This document shows positions 1-36,726 of a stretch of 64,000 bases of DNA, in pieces. Source of the DNA: Trogon surrucura (lineage: Eukaryota > Chordata > Aves > Trogoniformes > Trogonidae); the NCBI GenBank assembly GCA_020746105.1, contig CM036618.1, forward strand, positions 20,672,501 through 20,736,500. The letters are read 5' to 3'. Both the position numbers and the translations under genes were made by a program. How positions within the stretch are numbered: position 1 is the first letter of the stretch; every line of letters begins with the position of its first letter. A model generated the notes under the pieces. That model saw only the letters and a list, made by a program, of their open reading frames with translations. It ran no database searches and was not told the origin of the DNA.

Positions 1-3000
1 CAGAATATATTTTCCACTTTCAGAAGCCTCTGAACGGTAAAAGCGTAGACAAAAATCAGCACAAAAAAAGCAATTGTTACATCAAGGCCAACTATAAACT
101 TTTCTGCTAATCCAGTTGGGAATATTTAGGATAGATACTGAACTTTCTCTAAATAAGTCACAAATTATTATATTAGATTTTTTTTTTTACCCGGAGAAAG
201 GAAGTGGTGCTGGGGAAGAAGTGGGGAATGGGATTAAATAAAACAAGCTGATATGTATATGTGCAGGGCAATTTGTACTAAGGAAGTTAGGATTTTGCTT
301 TTTTATGTCTTCTTTTATTTCAGTGTGCACTACAAACATGGTGAGCTGAACATATTGCTCAACTTCCCTTCTGCAGATTGTCTGTCCTTGTCATTCTGAT
401 CATACTAAAGAATGAAGCAGGAATAAAAGTGTGTCTGTGGCTCTTTAGCTATGCAACAAATCTTTTCTTCACTAGATGGCACCCATCTACTCCTATGAAT
501 CAACGATGAGTATGGCAAAAAGCAAAGGTTTAATTTTCATAGAGGATTATAAAATGATGGAGGATTTATTCTCTAAGTTGAATGCTTTTACTGTTTTTTT
601 GAGTTCTGTATCGTGCCCCTTGCATACTTTCAAGGGTAAAGTTCCATAACATACATCTACTTCAACTATTTTTCCTTCAGTATTTGTGTCGCAACAGATT
701 AGAGCCCAGAAGTTTGCGTGAGATGCATTTGTAAGACCGACTCAGATCTGGAATAATAGTGATCAGAATAAATTATAAACATCAATATACCTCTTTCTCT
801 CTTTCTTTCTGAAATAAGAATAAATCTAGAATTTATATACTGTACCAAATGCTCTGTAGATATAAATCAATTTGGCTTCACTGAAGTTGATTGATGTCAG
901 GTGAAGATCTGCACCTGCAATTTAGATGCTGGCCTGCAGAGCACAGCTTGACTTGTTTTCTTCTTCATAACTGCAAAGCACAGTAATTGAACTCATTGGA
1001 GAACACTTCTCACTCCTTAGTCAAAACTCCCGCTTGCACATTGGACTTAAAATCAGCGCACGTTTCTGTTATAAATCAAAATAATCTCTTCACAAAGACG
1101 AGAAGAAAGCTGACTAAAGACTTCAGAGCTGGAAAATCAGTTGTTCAATACCACATCAGTGATTGCACTCAGTAACATGGTAACTCTGATGCAAGCAGAA
1201 GCAAACTACTGCTCAGCTCCATCATTTTGCCTCTTACTGCCACTAGATGATAGTATGGTAATGCACATATCGCTCAGCTGCAAATTCAACCTTCCACTGC
1301 TGATTTCTTGGCAGTATTCACACTTTCAGATGTAAAGAATATACAGAAACTAACCAATACTATGTATGTAGTCTTAGAACAGCAGTACTTAATTATATCC
1401 CCAGTGATTTCACACATTAATATATCCAAAGAGTAGTGGAAGCTATTATTTGACCATAGCCCAAACTGGGCTTTATTTAGACGCAGACATTACACTAAAT
1501 TGGTCACCTCATTCTATTTTTGTAGCTACCCATCAGAACTATAGTGAGACATTTTGACGGAAAGGGCAAGATAATTACATTTTCCTAGCAAGAAGAAGGA
1601 GAATGGCTGGAGCTAACATTTACATTCTACCTCATGGGCATCCCACTCACTGCCGGTTCTGTACATTCACTTGCTGCTTCTCCCACATTTTCCATTTCAT
1701 CCTCTCCCTCTTGAGAGGACTCCCCTCCTCATCCAATTGAAAAGCTCTCAGCTAAGAGGAGACATGCATCCAGAAAAACACCTTGAGCACACAGCTATCA
1801 TCCTCTTCACAAACCCTTCGCTCCCAATTCACATATTTTGTGCTCTCCTAACACAGCAAAATTAAAAACAAACTGTTCTTTCTCTCAGCTACTCTGTAAA
1901 TAGTCAAAACCCTCCACTGCACTTTTGTTTTTTTCCCCTAAGTAAATCTTAAGACTCTGCGTTCTTTTTACCTACAATAACAAGGTCAGCTCTTCTCTCA
2001 GCAGGCTGGACTGCCTCTCCCCATCCAGATACACGCACCCCAGGGAATGAGTGAGCGGCTGGCTCCAGCCCTGCACAATGCCTCTCACATCACAGGAGAT
2101 TTCCTGGACACGCTTCCATTTCATGGAGTATTTCCAGCTCCCCTCGGTGTGCAAAAAAAACATCTCTGTGGCAGGCAATTTGAGTGACATGGACCTGTTG
2201 GCACCACAGGGCAAGCCAAAAACCGAAAACCACAATCTCCAAGGAAAAGAGATTTATCCTCGGGACAAACTCATGCACATATTTATACATAGAGCTAAGT
2301 GAGCAGAATGCTTGAAAATGAAGGATAAAGAGAAGCAGTCCAGAAAGAGCAAGGGATAAAGTCATATATAATCGGTGTTTGCACTGTAGGCTAATTTTCT
2401 ACTCCAGGAATTGATTCTGCCACCAGCACCACAAGACAGTGAATTTCCCATAAAAACTAGATCTGGATATAGACCTTGAAGAAACCTTGAATTTCTGCTT
2501 CACTGGAAAATTGGTTACTTTGACATCTTTTTGTTTTAATTCAGTGTATTTGTAAGATTTTCATGCGTTTAAAATGCTTGTTTTATCTTGTTTAATGATT
2601 GGATGTTTGTATTAGTATGTAAACTGCTAGTTACATGGCATAATACCTAAATGAATCATTTTCATAATCAGTAATATCTTCTACTTAATGATGGTTGAAC
2701 AACCTATTGCTTTGTATTCAGAGTGTTTACAGTGTCATAGCTGTCCCAGAAGGAGAGATCGATTCAAGTGTCAAAGTCTTTCAGTGTGGCAAACAATAAA
2801 ACTCTCAGAAACATGACTTGTTCCCCTTGGAAATTAAGATATAAAGAATAAAGTAAAATATTTCAAGCATTATACTGAACACTGTTACTGGCATGACGTA
2901 AAACATGTTAATAATAATATAAAAATCAAATCCCTTCATGGGTCAAAATGAAGCTTCAGAACTCAGAAATGAAATTCTGAAAAATCCCGAAAGGAAACAC

Positions 3001-6000
3001 CTTGAAAAAATGTTTACCTCAAAACTTGTTTGTCCAGTCTGAATCTTCATCATATTTTACAATGAAAATTGTTTTAATTTCACTTTTCATTAAAACCTCT
3101 AAGAAAAAAGTCCAACCAGCTGCTACTTCGTAATGCGTATTTTAACTAGCATATCCTGAGCTTATGAAAAACAAAGCACTCCATTTTACTTATATGAACA
3201 GGGATGCTCTATATCTCATGTATAAATATTAATTTTTTTACAGGTCTTCTCTGTGACTTAAGACAGTTTAGACCTCACAATCGGGGAGTTCTGCTTCTAA
3301 CCTTCAACCACATTTTCAGGGATAACCATATCGGTTGTGAGGGCAGAGCAAGGACCAGCTGGTCCATGAGCGATAGCAAACCAGGAGCCAAGGCAGGATA
3401 AGAAATCAGGTGGGAGCAGCAGCTTCCATCAAGGACCAGGATACAGAGTGGCAACTCTGGGTGACAGTCAGGGTCAAACATCATCCAGTGCTCCCCTGGG
3501 ATGTCCACAGTGACTCAAGACGCTCACTGGCAATGGAGCTCCCTGTAGACTCAGCCAGCTAAATGCTTTACCTTTGCCAAGTTATCCAGAGCAGGAGTGC
3601 ACATCTAGCCCTGACATCAGTAACTCAACAACACAGCCTTAGCAGCTAAAGGTACAGAATATAGTTGAAAGAAATATGCACTTATGTGAAGAAGTTCAAG
3701 AGCATAAATGGGTGACTGGGTTAAAAAAAAAAGCCTGTTACTCTTGCCTTCTTAAAATGCACCAACATGCCCCTTAATTAAGAATAAAACAAATAAGGAC
3801 TATGGGAAAATATCAGGAAAAATCATTCATCAAAATTAAAGCATGTAAGAATAGTTTGGGAAACCTCAGTGCATGCTTGCCAAACAGACATGTTCCAAAG
3901 CCTCCCACAGAGTCACACAAAACAAGTTATGATATTACAATGTAGGTTTTAATGCACATGGAAAATACCCCAAATAAAACTAACTTACAATTTGATTATT
4001 TTGTTTTTCTAAAACAACAGCTCCAAATTCCACTGAGACTAATGGAAATCTTACCGTGTACATCAGCAGGCTTCATGCAGGCTGATTGATTTCTGCCTCC
4101 AGCAAGGGTCCACCTGTGGGGGTTAGCAACTGGAGGGTGAAAGAAATGATGACGGCCTCATTCATTTGCAATCCCTCCATCATTTCTTGGCCAGTTCCTC
4201 GCAGTGGTAAATATCAGATGTGCAGTCTTTGCTCCTTGCAGGACAGCTAGAGACCTTGCACGTTAGCTTTGTTTCCCTTGCTCAAATGATGAAAAAAGAA
4301 CTGTGGCAATCAATGTACAGGGCTCTGGCTGTACAGCTGATTTCCTTTCTATCTCGTATATCATAAGCCTCAAAAATACATCTTGAAGAATACAAAAACC
4401 GGGGAAAATAAATGATTTCTCCATTGCCTTTATTTTTCATCTTAAATTTCAATAGAGGTTGAGACTGCTTAAGTGCTCTAAACATGAAGGCAATCTTTAT
4501 AAACGTGGTGTGACTTTCAGCTAAAGTAGGAGCATTTGGCACCTGGAAAAGCTTTCCACCTCCTCGAAAGGCCTCTTTTCATGTTTCTGAGGAAACCGAA
4601 AATTACAACAGAGACTTTAAAAACCTGTGTGAAAAATAAACAGTGGGTAACATTGGCACACACACAATGAGAGAACTCCAGATATCTTTAACTCAGGTTT
4701 GGATTGGTTTAATGTAGCTACAATGATTCGACAACAGCATGTTGCAGATTTAAATTGTTTCTGAGGATTTCTATAGCAGGCAGGAACAATCACGATATTG
4801 AAAAGGCACTATTCTAAACAAACAAATTACTCCACTGGAATTGTTAGCTCCCTGCAAATTCTGTAAAGAGTCTTTGAATACTAGTATAGAAACATATTCA
4901 CATTGCTGAACAGATTTCAACATACAGTTGGAAGAACACTTAATATATATGAATCATACCTACCTTTATTAGAAAGAAAGTAAAGCAATTAAAGGATCAT
5001 TCATTTCTTAGAGCAATAGCTCTGTAACTGGGCTAATATTCAAATATTATAGGAATTTGCTACTAATCTTCAAAATTAATAGCAAACATATATATATAAT
5101 GGATTCAAATTCACGGAGTAGATAAAGGAAACAAAATCGTTTGTTTTCTTAGTTATATAATAATAGCATTGCATCAAATATTGCCACACTCTGTAGATAT
5201 GAACAGAATTGTATGATCATTGTTTATATACCATGGCAATGTAGAGTTGATAAGAGTTGGTCTTGCCTTGTTGTAGCAAAATCTCTGGGACCACATGTCA
5301 AATCCACAGTGGATATCCTGTAGATCAAACTCCCATAATGATCAGATGCATATGTTCTTACTATGTTACACAAAAGATCGTTTATCCTTAACAATCTCTT
5401 AAAAGATTGTGCAAGGTATTTCTGAAAAACCATAGTCAGAGATCTTGCAGTCACAAAATCACAGAATGCCTTTCTACAGCTAACAGCAAGATAAGATGTC
5501 GCGCACCCAGCTCTTAGGAAGATCCAAAGTAATTCATCATTTCCCTTGTGAAATCATGTTGTTGTTTTTCTAAATATGCATCACATTTTCTGCCACATGT
5601 GATTGTAAATTTGGTACATAAATTATTTGTTCAAAATTACTTATTTCTGCTATATACATAATCAGGAAAATCTTGAAAACTTTTGCTGCTTTTCAGAGGG
5701 TCATCTTCACAATTTGAGTAAACATGTAAGCTGTTTTCCTACTGAAAGGGACTTGTAGCTAAACTGTCTTTACGAGATTCATTGTCTATGTATGAAGTCT
5801 GCTTTAAATTGTGGAGGGCTGATATTTTGTTTGTTTTGTAACAAGATGCACGGAGATCATCTTATACAAATGTGAAACGTGTTTACTTTAAGAAATTAGG
5901 GGCCTGTAATAATTCATGCACTGAATCCTTCTCAACTAAGGAATGCAGTAAACCAAAATCTTACTTTTACCTTTCACCAATCCCAAAACACCCATCTGGC

Positions 6001-6100
6001 TGAGTTCCCTCCTTCAGTATTAAATTATAAGAATTTTATCCTCTTTCAGCACTAAAACTCAGTTTACTTAAGTGCCTCCTTGTCGTCTATCTGTGAACAG
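1..6100. other. Gene-free flank downstream of COLEC11
   Basis: I see no convincing exon here on either strand. Open reading frames are short, contain no recognisable domain, and lack paired splice sites. In human, the gene after COLEC11 is ALLC (allantoicase). I looked for ALLC exons and recognised none, so that gene is either beyond the window edge or absent. The sequence is AT-rich and looks mostly unique. The stretch at about 3290-3540 is more GC-rich and has the texture of an old repeat, but I cannot name a family. Confidence 0.6.
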
Positions 6101-6106
6101 TTTAAT
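6101..6106 (-). terminator. COLEC11: Candidate COLEC11 polyadenylation signal (ATTAAA)
   Basis: On the minus strand this reads ATTAAA, the commonest variant of the AATAAA signal. It lies about 580 bases past the COLEC11 stop codon. A weaker GATAAA variant lies at 6460-6465. No canonical AATAAA is visible on the minus strand between the stop and this point, so the true 3' end is uncertain. RNA 3'-end data would settle it. Confidence 0.3.
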
Positions 6107-6376
6107 AAAGAAATATTACAAAATTGGAAGGACTGCTGATCTGATTTAGTTTGGTTTAGCTGTTTTTTTTTTAAAAAAAAAAAGGTGTAATACCTTCACA
6201 TCCAAAAAGCTTACAGTAATACTTGTGCTTGTTAACTGGAATATACAAAAATTTGCCTTGTTACTGAAATATCCCTGTAGCACTACAAGCAATTAACATT
6301 TATAACTACAAACTTTGATATGATAAGAGAATATCAAGAATCTACTTCTTTAGAAATAATCATTCTAACAACTAGA

Positions 6377-6448
6377 GGCCAAATTCTGCCTTCTCTTATA
6401 ATCATGCAGTTGCATTTGTTAAACTGTTGTGAGGGCAGAATTTAGCCC
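6377..6448. repeat. Short inverted repeat (MITE-like hairpin) just downstream of the COLEC11 coding region
   Basis: The left arm GGCCAAATTCTGCC starts at 6377. The right arm GGCAGAATTTAGCC ends at 6447. Each arm is the reverse complement of the other with one mismatch in 14, with about 43 bases between. The layout resembles an ancient non-autonomous DNA transposon with terminal inverted repeats. It would be inside the COLEC11 3' UTR if transcription reaches the ATTAAA at 6101. The family is not identified. Confidence 0.5.
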
Positions 6449-6687
6449 CAAAACACATCTTTATCTAAATACATGTATTTTCCTACAGAAAAAAACAAGC
6501 TATACCTTATCACTGCTCTTCCCTTCTGAAGGGTAAATACTGATATTTGAAATACCTAAATCGTATTTACAGCTGTACAACATTGATGCCACGTACTTGC
6601 AAAATACCACTCGTCCTCTATAAACACCGCGTAACTTGTACAATCAGCTTAAAACCTTTTCTTAAAATAAAGAAAGAGCAGACAAGC

Positions 6688-29457
<22,770 letters not shown>

Positions 29458-31967
29458 AATGAGCACTTACAGGTCACTGACTCCTAAGCAAAAGAATGAA
29501 TAAACAGTTATAAGAATTCCAAAGACTTTCAACAGTTTCTGAACGTATGCAGGATTGTACCACAAATAAAACACATTTTTGGGTGCCATAACCCACACAG
29601 CACTGGAAGAACATGTGCAAGTCCTTCGAGCAGGTTGTACTTTCCACAGACATACAAGAAACCTGCATGATCACATTCAGCATCTTGTCTTGGTGTTAAG
29701 GCTGGGTGAGAGAAAGCTCGAAAGAAATTTAGTTAACAAGCAGGAGATTAAGCAATACTAATAAGAGGCAATTCTGTGTTCACCATTTCTCATTGGAGGC
29801 AGGGATCTGGAAAGGTCAAAGGAGAAAATACAGTACACGGGCTTGCACTGAAAGACATTAGTACTAAGTTGCCACTTAGAGTGCGTACTGCTTTAAAGAG
29901 GCAATTCAGCAGATGATGAGACCAACCTAAAGGCACGAAATCTCACTTCCCATCTACCTGAGCACTGAAATTGAGCTCAACAAATTGTCTGATACGATAG
30001 CCCTCATGCAACTCATCGAGGCTGGAAGGCAGATAATATTTCACTATACCATACAATGAAGTTACACCAGAGTCTTCAATAAATCCTGAAAAGATTCACC
30101 TCCGAAACATACCCTTGTTTAAGCTTACAAGTGAAATGGCTTGCCTGATGTTAGGCTGTGAAGAGATGACTCAGAAAACAACAGTACAGAAATGGAGTTT
30201 GCATGAAATGACCATCAAAAGCCAGTATTTAGGGGGTCTGTAGCAATACCTTTTGACAAAAGTGTTATTTATGTACTTCTGATATGTTTTTCCAGTCCTT
30301 TTTTCCACCAACATTCTGTACTACACAAACAAGCAGAAAGTCATATCAGGGTTTTAAGAGCAAATACCTGTATATCACGCTTTATAGCCATGTGTATTCT
30401 AGAGCAGAAAGATTGTGCTGTATTACTCTCCAGTACTTGATTCTCTTCAAAAATAAGTGAAGTAGAATTAGGCACAGGTCTGGGGCCAGTGTGCCTCTGG
30501 CTCTGTGTGCCTCAGCATGCTGGGCATCTAGGAGGGTGGATCTGTTATTTTGGGTACAGCTCTCCTTCAGTGGGGACAGGGTAGGGAGCTTCAGGGTGGG
30601 TATGAACTGGTGAAGCAGATACCAAAATACAAGGAAGGGATGGAGTAAGAGGGAAGTAGACTACCTTCCATGTGCAGCAAAATTCAGTTTTGGCTATAAA
30701 ACTAAAAAGCCTTGCTCCAATTTTAAGTTCCACCAGCAACTCTGATACATTTAATAGATGTCTTAGTAGCAAGACTAAATAGATGACTTGGGAGTTTGGG
30801 GAGTAAATTTTCCCTCTGAATTGCTGTCCAGTTTGTGCTTCCATTATCATCTAGGAGATAAAACGAGTAAAACGCAGCAGGGAAGTCAGACAGGAGCTGA
30901 TTTTTTCTCCCTCTTCATGTGGGGAGGGCATGGTATGAGTTACAGGAGAGGTTTCTCTGCCTCACAGCACTCTTGCTACACCATCCAATACCACATCCAC
31001 ACTGCAGGGCAGGAGTGCTCCACAATACATCCCACATTTCTCACTGATCATTCAGAGTTAGGTCACAGGCTGGTGTATGCTGTGAGCCCCTTTTGACCCA
31101 AATCTCCTCCCCAGCTTTTCTTCCAAAGGAGAGCAAGACACAGCGGGAGGACAGTCCCTGAAAAAGGTGGGGTCTATGCCTGGACTTGGGAAGAGTTCCT
31201 GAGTCAAGGCATCCAATATAGTAATAGTCTAATGGGCTACAGTAGAAACCCTTGGGAAAATCACTGGTGCTGGGTCATCCTTCTCTGGAGCAAGAGAGGA
31301 ACAGGGATCGTCTGGGGATTTTCAAAGCTTCAACATGCCATGCTGCTGTAATGGGACAGGCGTGAACTTCTTCATAGACAAGCTTTACCAATCAGAAGGA
31401 AGACCCAGGAGAGTGTTGACTGGAAAAAAAAAAAAAAAAAGTTTCCACTAAACTGTAACGTACCAATTTTATTTTCAAGGCCTCTGTTTCAATTTCCTAC
31501 GACTTTTTAGTCTAGCAGATGACAATCTAGGCAATCTTATTGGAGAGGCATTTTATAAGGCTCTTGTCAGGTTACTAAGTATCCAAGCCATTTACAAAGT
31601 CTCCTCTCATTGCTTACGGTGCAGGTTCTGGAGGGACAACACTCACATACACAGACGCTTATAATTATTTTTTCTCCCTTTTTAAGAGTGCTCAGTTCCC
31701 AAAATTTTGCTTGCATTATCACAATCAAAACAACTGGAGCTCATATACACGTCTGAATCAGCTTTAAAATACCTAGCTCAGGTATTGCTGGGAGCACAGA
31801 AATCCACAGAAGTACCAACCTTGGCTCCTCATATATTTATCCTACTTTGTCACAGTTGCAGCAACATCACTCTAGGCTTGGCAGGAAAAATTGAAATTTG
31901 CCACTTGATGAGGAATGAAAGCTGAAGGAAAAGGTATGTCATAAAGGTGGACATAGAGAGCAGCAAT

Positions 31968-31970
<3 letters not shown>

Positions 31971-31998
<28 letters not shown>
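31971..31998 (+). repeat. Homopolymer G28 run
   Basis: 28 consecutive G on the plus strand. It could form G-quadruplexes and is a likely length-variable or misassembled site. Confidence 0.95.
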
Positions 31999-32779
31999 AA
32001 GAGGGAGAGAAGAGTAATGAAAATCTGGAAATAAAGCTTCTACTGCCATAGTGAAGTAGCAACCAGCCCAGATACCCAGGGCTCTGACAGACTAAATGAC
32101 TGCTGTGTTTCTATCCTCCGACGTCTCAGCCTATTGCCTCCTTTGCCTTTGCACAGAACTAGCCCAAACTGTTAGAAACCAGGTCACTGGCCATTTCACA
32201 GCTATTTTCTAAGGTTATACAAACTATTTGACAACAGTCTTGATACAGTTTTGAAGTATCAGACCTCTGTGACCGCACTTTCCTCCCAAATATACCAAAC
32301 AAATTACTCCACATACATAAAGCTTGAATCTGGCCATACTTCCCCAAAACGGGATTCCTAACCCCAAGTTAGAAGGCACTGCGTGTCCTGGTGTAGTTTG
32401 TGGTCTGGAAGAATTCACAGTGTCAACAGTGGACAGCCAGCCCTGCTGCTTTTTGCCAAGTCCATGATTCACAACAGTCAGCAACTGAAAGAGGGAGCAA
32501 CAAAAACTAGCCAAGAGGCAAGGTTGAGGAAAAGGGTGTTTCTCCAGACCTTTCCTTCAAAGGCTTCTAGGGCCAGTCTTGGTTGGAAAAGTGAGGTGGT
32601 CCATGGCAAGAATAAATCTTTTAATGCCATGTTCGGGAATAATGCTTCCTACATGGGAAAGCAGCAATTTGTTGCCTCAGCCAGCTGGGAGGACTGTGCA
32701 GAGACTTGTGTCTACAAGTCTTCTCTAGTCACCTGAACGTGTTTAATACTCAGCAGTGGCCACCTTTAAGAGACAAGGA

Positions 32780-32853
32780 GTGGGGCCATCCTGGATGCAC
32801 TTGATGATCTCAGAGGTCTTTTTCAGCCTCAACAATTCTGTGATTCTGTGACA
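32780..32853 (+). mobile_element. CR1 3' terminal fragment
   Basis: Only the last 60-75 bp of a CR1 remain: GGATGCACTTGATGATCTCAG, then AATTCTGTGATTCTGTGA as the tail repeats. Confidence 0.75.
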
Positions 32854-35800
32854 GCCACACTGGTGCTCTGTGGGCTGAGCAGAGGATGTGGGTCTCACCT
32901 GCCTTAGCCCCACAGCCCAGGAGAGCACTCAGCCACCAGTGTGCAGGACATCCTTGGCAGGACATCCCACCATTTCTTTCTAGCAGGCCACTTCAGGATC
33001 CACAAGATCAGACAAAGAGGCTTTCAAGTCAAGGGCTACAGATACACATATGAAAGCCTGAAAATTAGGAAGTTTCCACATGAGCACTCAGTAGGCTGGT
33101 GATAAGGATTCTTGACAGATGAGTCAGAGAGGAAAATTAAATCACCTGAGACAGGAGAAGAAATTGCAATTAGCAGCATGCTCCAGTCTCTGTATTAGTG
33201 AATAAAAAGGCAGCATCACCTCCTCTGGTTGCATTATGATGTTTCAGATGTATTCAGACTACAATTGAAAGATCAAAGCCTCCAGGAATGTTAAATATTA
33301 ATCTGCCTTCACAAACTCCTACACGGCTGAGAGATGAGATAGGCATCGAACAGCAGAGAACTGTTAGGGCTGCTTGGTGGCTCTGCTCCGCAGCCAGATA
33401 TGAAGGATTTTCTGGGGAAAACAAAACCTCCAAAGCTTCCTCACATTTCCCACTGCCTGCTGTTGCTGTAGGGCTTACAAGCCTCAGAGACACAGGCGAT
33501 ACACCTCACCGTACCTTGGGATAGATCAACTTGCAGAGGAAACGGACTTATTCTAGAAAACAGAGCTTCTTGGTGTCAGTCAGGTCACAACACCCAGACC
33601 CTTATGAATACTTGGGAAAATTACCTCAGTCTGAGAAAAGCCACTAACAGAGAAAATCTCTGAAGAGGTTGCAGATTAAATACTTTATAGAGTCTGCAGC
33701 TGCAGTAAAGGGGCACATTAGTAGGAGAAATCAAACCAAAAGCACTTTGGATATCACTTTCTCCACCTTTTCCTGCTTTAAAAAGACACCATCTCCTCTG
33801 CAACTAAAATTACCTTATATGATTGAAATAAGAGAGTTTGATCTCCAGGTATGTGCTACAGCAGCAACTTTCATTTTAAAATCCCGGAAAATTCCTTGCC
33901 TTTCTGACCTACCTTCAAGTCCTTTCAGACCCAGATTCACAAAGACATTCAGAAAACTAAATCCCACTGAAATTGTTCTTCAGAAGAAGGTGCCAACCTG
34001 CTTTTTTTTCAAACACTATCTTAGCCCCGATATTTAGAGTATCTTCAGCATCAGTAAAACCAATGCCAGAGAGAAAACTGAAGATGTTCAGCACTTGTAA
34101 AAGTAGGAATATTTTCTCAGCGGCTATGCAGGGGTCAGGAGTCAAATTTGCAGCACTTGTAATGGTGGCCATTAAATCAGCAGAAGCTGAATACTTCAGA
34201 AAAGAATGAGAGGAGGATGAAAAAGCAGCATTTAAATGGTCTCTCCTTAAAAAAAAGAAAAAAAAAAAGGCACAAAATACTTCTATATACTTCTATTCCC
34301 ATTAGGAATGGAAACATACAAATGCAGCCAGCACAATAATTTCAAAACAACTTTTGAGACCTGTCAGCTTTAGGGAATCTGCCTCAGTTGCCAAGAGAGA
34401 AGAAGTTTATTAAGCCAGGCTTGAAGTGACAAGTCCTTGAGAGGTCATCGGAAAATCCCTGAGGCACCACAGGTTCACTCAAAATCGCTGTGGGACCATC
34501 CCAGCCAGCTGGCACCCAGCACTCCCTGAGCTCTGCTGCTTCCCTCCAGCTGTGGGTGGAAAGCTTGGAGATGACTTCAGCCAGCAAACGCCTGGTGCAT
34601 GAAGACCCTGCATCTGCCAGCAGCTGATCCACAAGGGCCAGTGGCTTTATTGCTCACTGTTATTTTGGACCTAGAAGCAGCAGCACAGATGATCTGCCTG
34701 GTTGAATCCAAATGGCTGAGAAATACAGAAGGAAAATGACACTCACTGGCATTAATGCTCAGCCAGCCAACAGCTACAGAATGGCTGTAATCCTCTGTAT
34801 AATCCTATGGGACTCCTCTCTGAGCTGTTTTTACTTCACTCTTACTGATTTGATTTCATTCCTCTTATGATTTGTTTTTATTATTTTTATTTTTAAAACT
34901 ATACTTCATTCCTCAGGGATCTGAGCTGAATTATCTATATTCTGAATTGAGTATGTTCCTGGTACAGACAGGCACACAAACCTGCAGAGCCACAGCCACA
35001 TTTGGTGGGTGATTTTCCCAAGCAGGTTTGAGTCAGCACTACAGACACATCAACAGCTTTCAACAGTTTTCACTTCCCTGATTTTTCAAGTCCTCATCAT
35101 CCACATCCTGACACCTCCCAGAATGTGTATCCTCAAATGCTCTAGCAGGACCTAAGCTGTGTCCTAACGGATGCAACACATGCCCACAAAATCATGTTAG
35201 TGAAATGCCAGGCTGTGACATAGACCTCACGCTATTTCAAACATTTTGAACAGATAAAAGTAAAAAAAAAAAAAAAAGTTACAAGGGCCTAGAGCAGGTC
35301 AGGGATATGGTTGTGGTGGAAGAGTGGGGGGAGGCAGAAGGGACAAGCCTCCATCACTGTGCATGCACACTGCTTTTCACCCCTTGGCCCAAGGGTTGTG
35401 GATCATTCCCTGGAGAAAATGTCTTTCACACTGGGGATGAAACCTGTGTCACTGACCTTTCTTCATTATAGCCTTGCTGATCATCCTAACCTACAGATTC
35501 TTTGCGTAGCTATGCTTTTACTTCATCTAAGCTTTTTCACATTTGTCTTCTCAGCTCCCTCATGCATTACCTTGGGTAATCAAGAGTTCACCATTTAGAT
35601 GGAATATAAAAATCAAAATCAATGATAAAGCTGCTTAAACAACGGGTGACAATTTTCATAACATTGCAACACTCTAAAGCTAAATTCTATGTGTTGATTT
35701 AAAGTTTAAAGTAATGGGCTTGAAAGATTTAAAAAAAAAAATTTAAAAAAAATCCCTAAATATTAATACTGTAGAATTGCAAAAATGAGAATCGTAACTG

Positions 35801-36534
35801 CCGCAGCTACAAAGTCTCTGTGAAATTTATGGAGCATGGAATAGCATAAAACAGAGACATAACACATTTCACGTCCTGATGATGCTGAAGAACAGCAACG
35901 TTTGGTGCAGAGGACAAAAAGTAAGTATAAGCTGACGGGAACCTAACATTACCGAAAAACCTAACTGATAGGAAGTCATTGGTTACTCCCCAAAGTACTC
36001 TTAATTCTGGCTCAGTAGAGCTATTTTCTCAGCTGATGTTTGTGAGGTATAAGGGACTATTAGTTCTGACTGTAGGACGTAGGTGCCCTTGTCACATGTA
36101 GGAATAGAAACCTCATATTTTGTCAAGAAAAATGTTTTTAAAAATTGAGACGAATTTCTTCCTGATGAGTTTATGTCAGAATTAACTTGCCATCATCTGT
36201 GCTAAAAATACAAAATCAGGGTCTGAGCAAGGATGAGATGAAAATAACGCCAGAAGAGGGCAAGTATGCTTTCAAAACCTGTAACTAGAGGGAGATGGGA
36301 CCCCAGTGCCAAATCTCTCCTGATAGCTCTATATGGTTTTTTAGATGGTAGAGAGTAACACTCAAGTAGAATTTTATCTTTGTGTAAGACATTGGCCATG
36401 TATTGGTCAGATGAACTTCCGCAGACAGGCTGGCAGAAACCCCTGCAAGTTCTGTAAAGGCAGAGTGCCGTACCTGGCATCGAGCAACCCAGTGCTGCAG
36501 GTCAAGATGAGGCATGCTTGCCTGCAGTGTAAAG

Positions 36535-36722
36535 GGCTGGCTGCATCAGCAAGAGTGTGGCCAGAGAGTCAAGGGAAGTGGTTGTTCCCCCTTTGTGAGA
36601 TTACATTTGGACACTGTGTCTAGTTTTGGGCTCCCCAATAGAGACATTGACGTCCTGGAGTGAGCTCAGTGGAGAGAGCCTAAAATGAGGGGGCCAAAAA
36701 ATGATACGTAAGGAAAGGCTGA
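36535..36722 (+). mobile_element. CR1 fragment truncated by the next CR1
   Basis: It contains GCATCAGCAAGAGTGTGGCC and TTTGGACACTGTGTCTAGTT, matching the CR1 ORF2 3' portion in plus orientation. It stops at GGAAAGGCTGAGA, where the minus-strand CR1 at 36727 begins, so the latter probably inserted into it. Confidence 0.75.
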
Positions 36723-36726
36723 GAAA

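Larger units (their letters stand above)
29490..36530. other. Intergenic or upstream COLEC11 region, no coding exon seen
   Basis: Apart from a poly-G run, poly-A runs (31424-31440, 35263-35278) and one CR1 tail fragment, I see no recognisable coding sequence. A non-coding first exon of COLEC11 could lie here or further right, but sequence alone does not reveal it. Confidence 0.55.

Noticed and set aside
1972-2365. Open frames on both strands in a somewhat GC-richer patch, considered as an ALLC exon
   Set aside because: No allantoicase motif could be recognised and no matching splice pair or reading-frame continuity with another exon was found.
5440-5470. CACAAAATCACAGAATG, like a CR1 tail on the minus strand
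   Set aside because: Only about 17 bases match and no CR1 body follows, so it may be chance.
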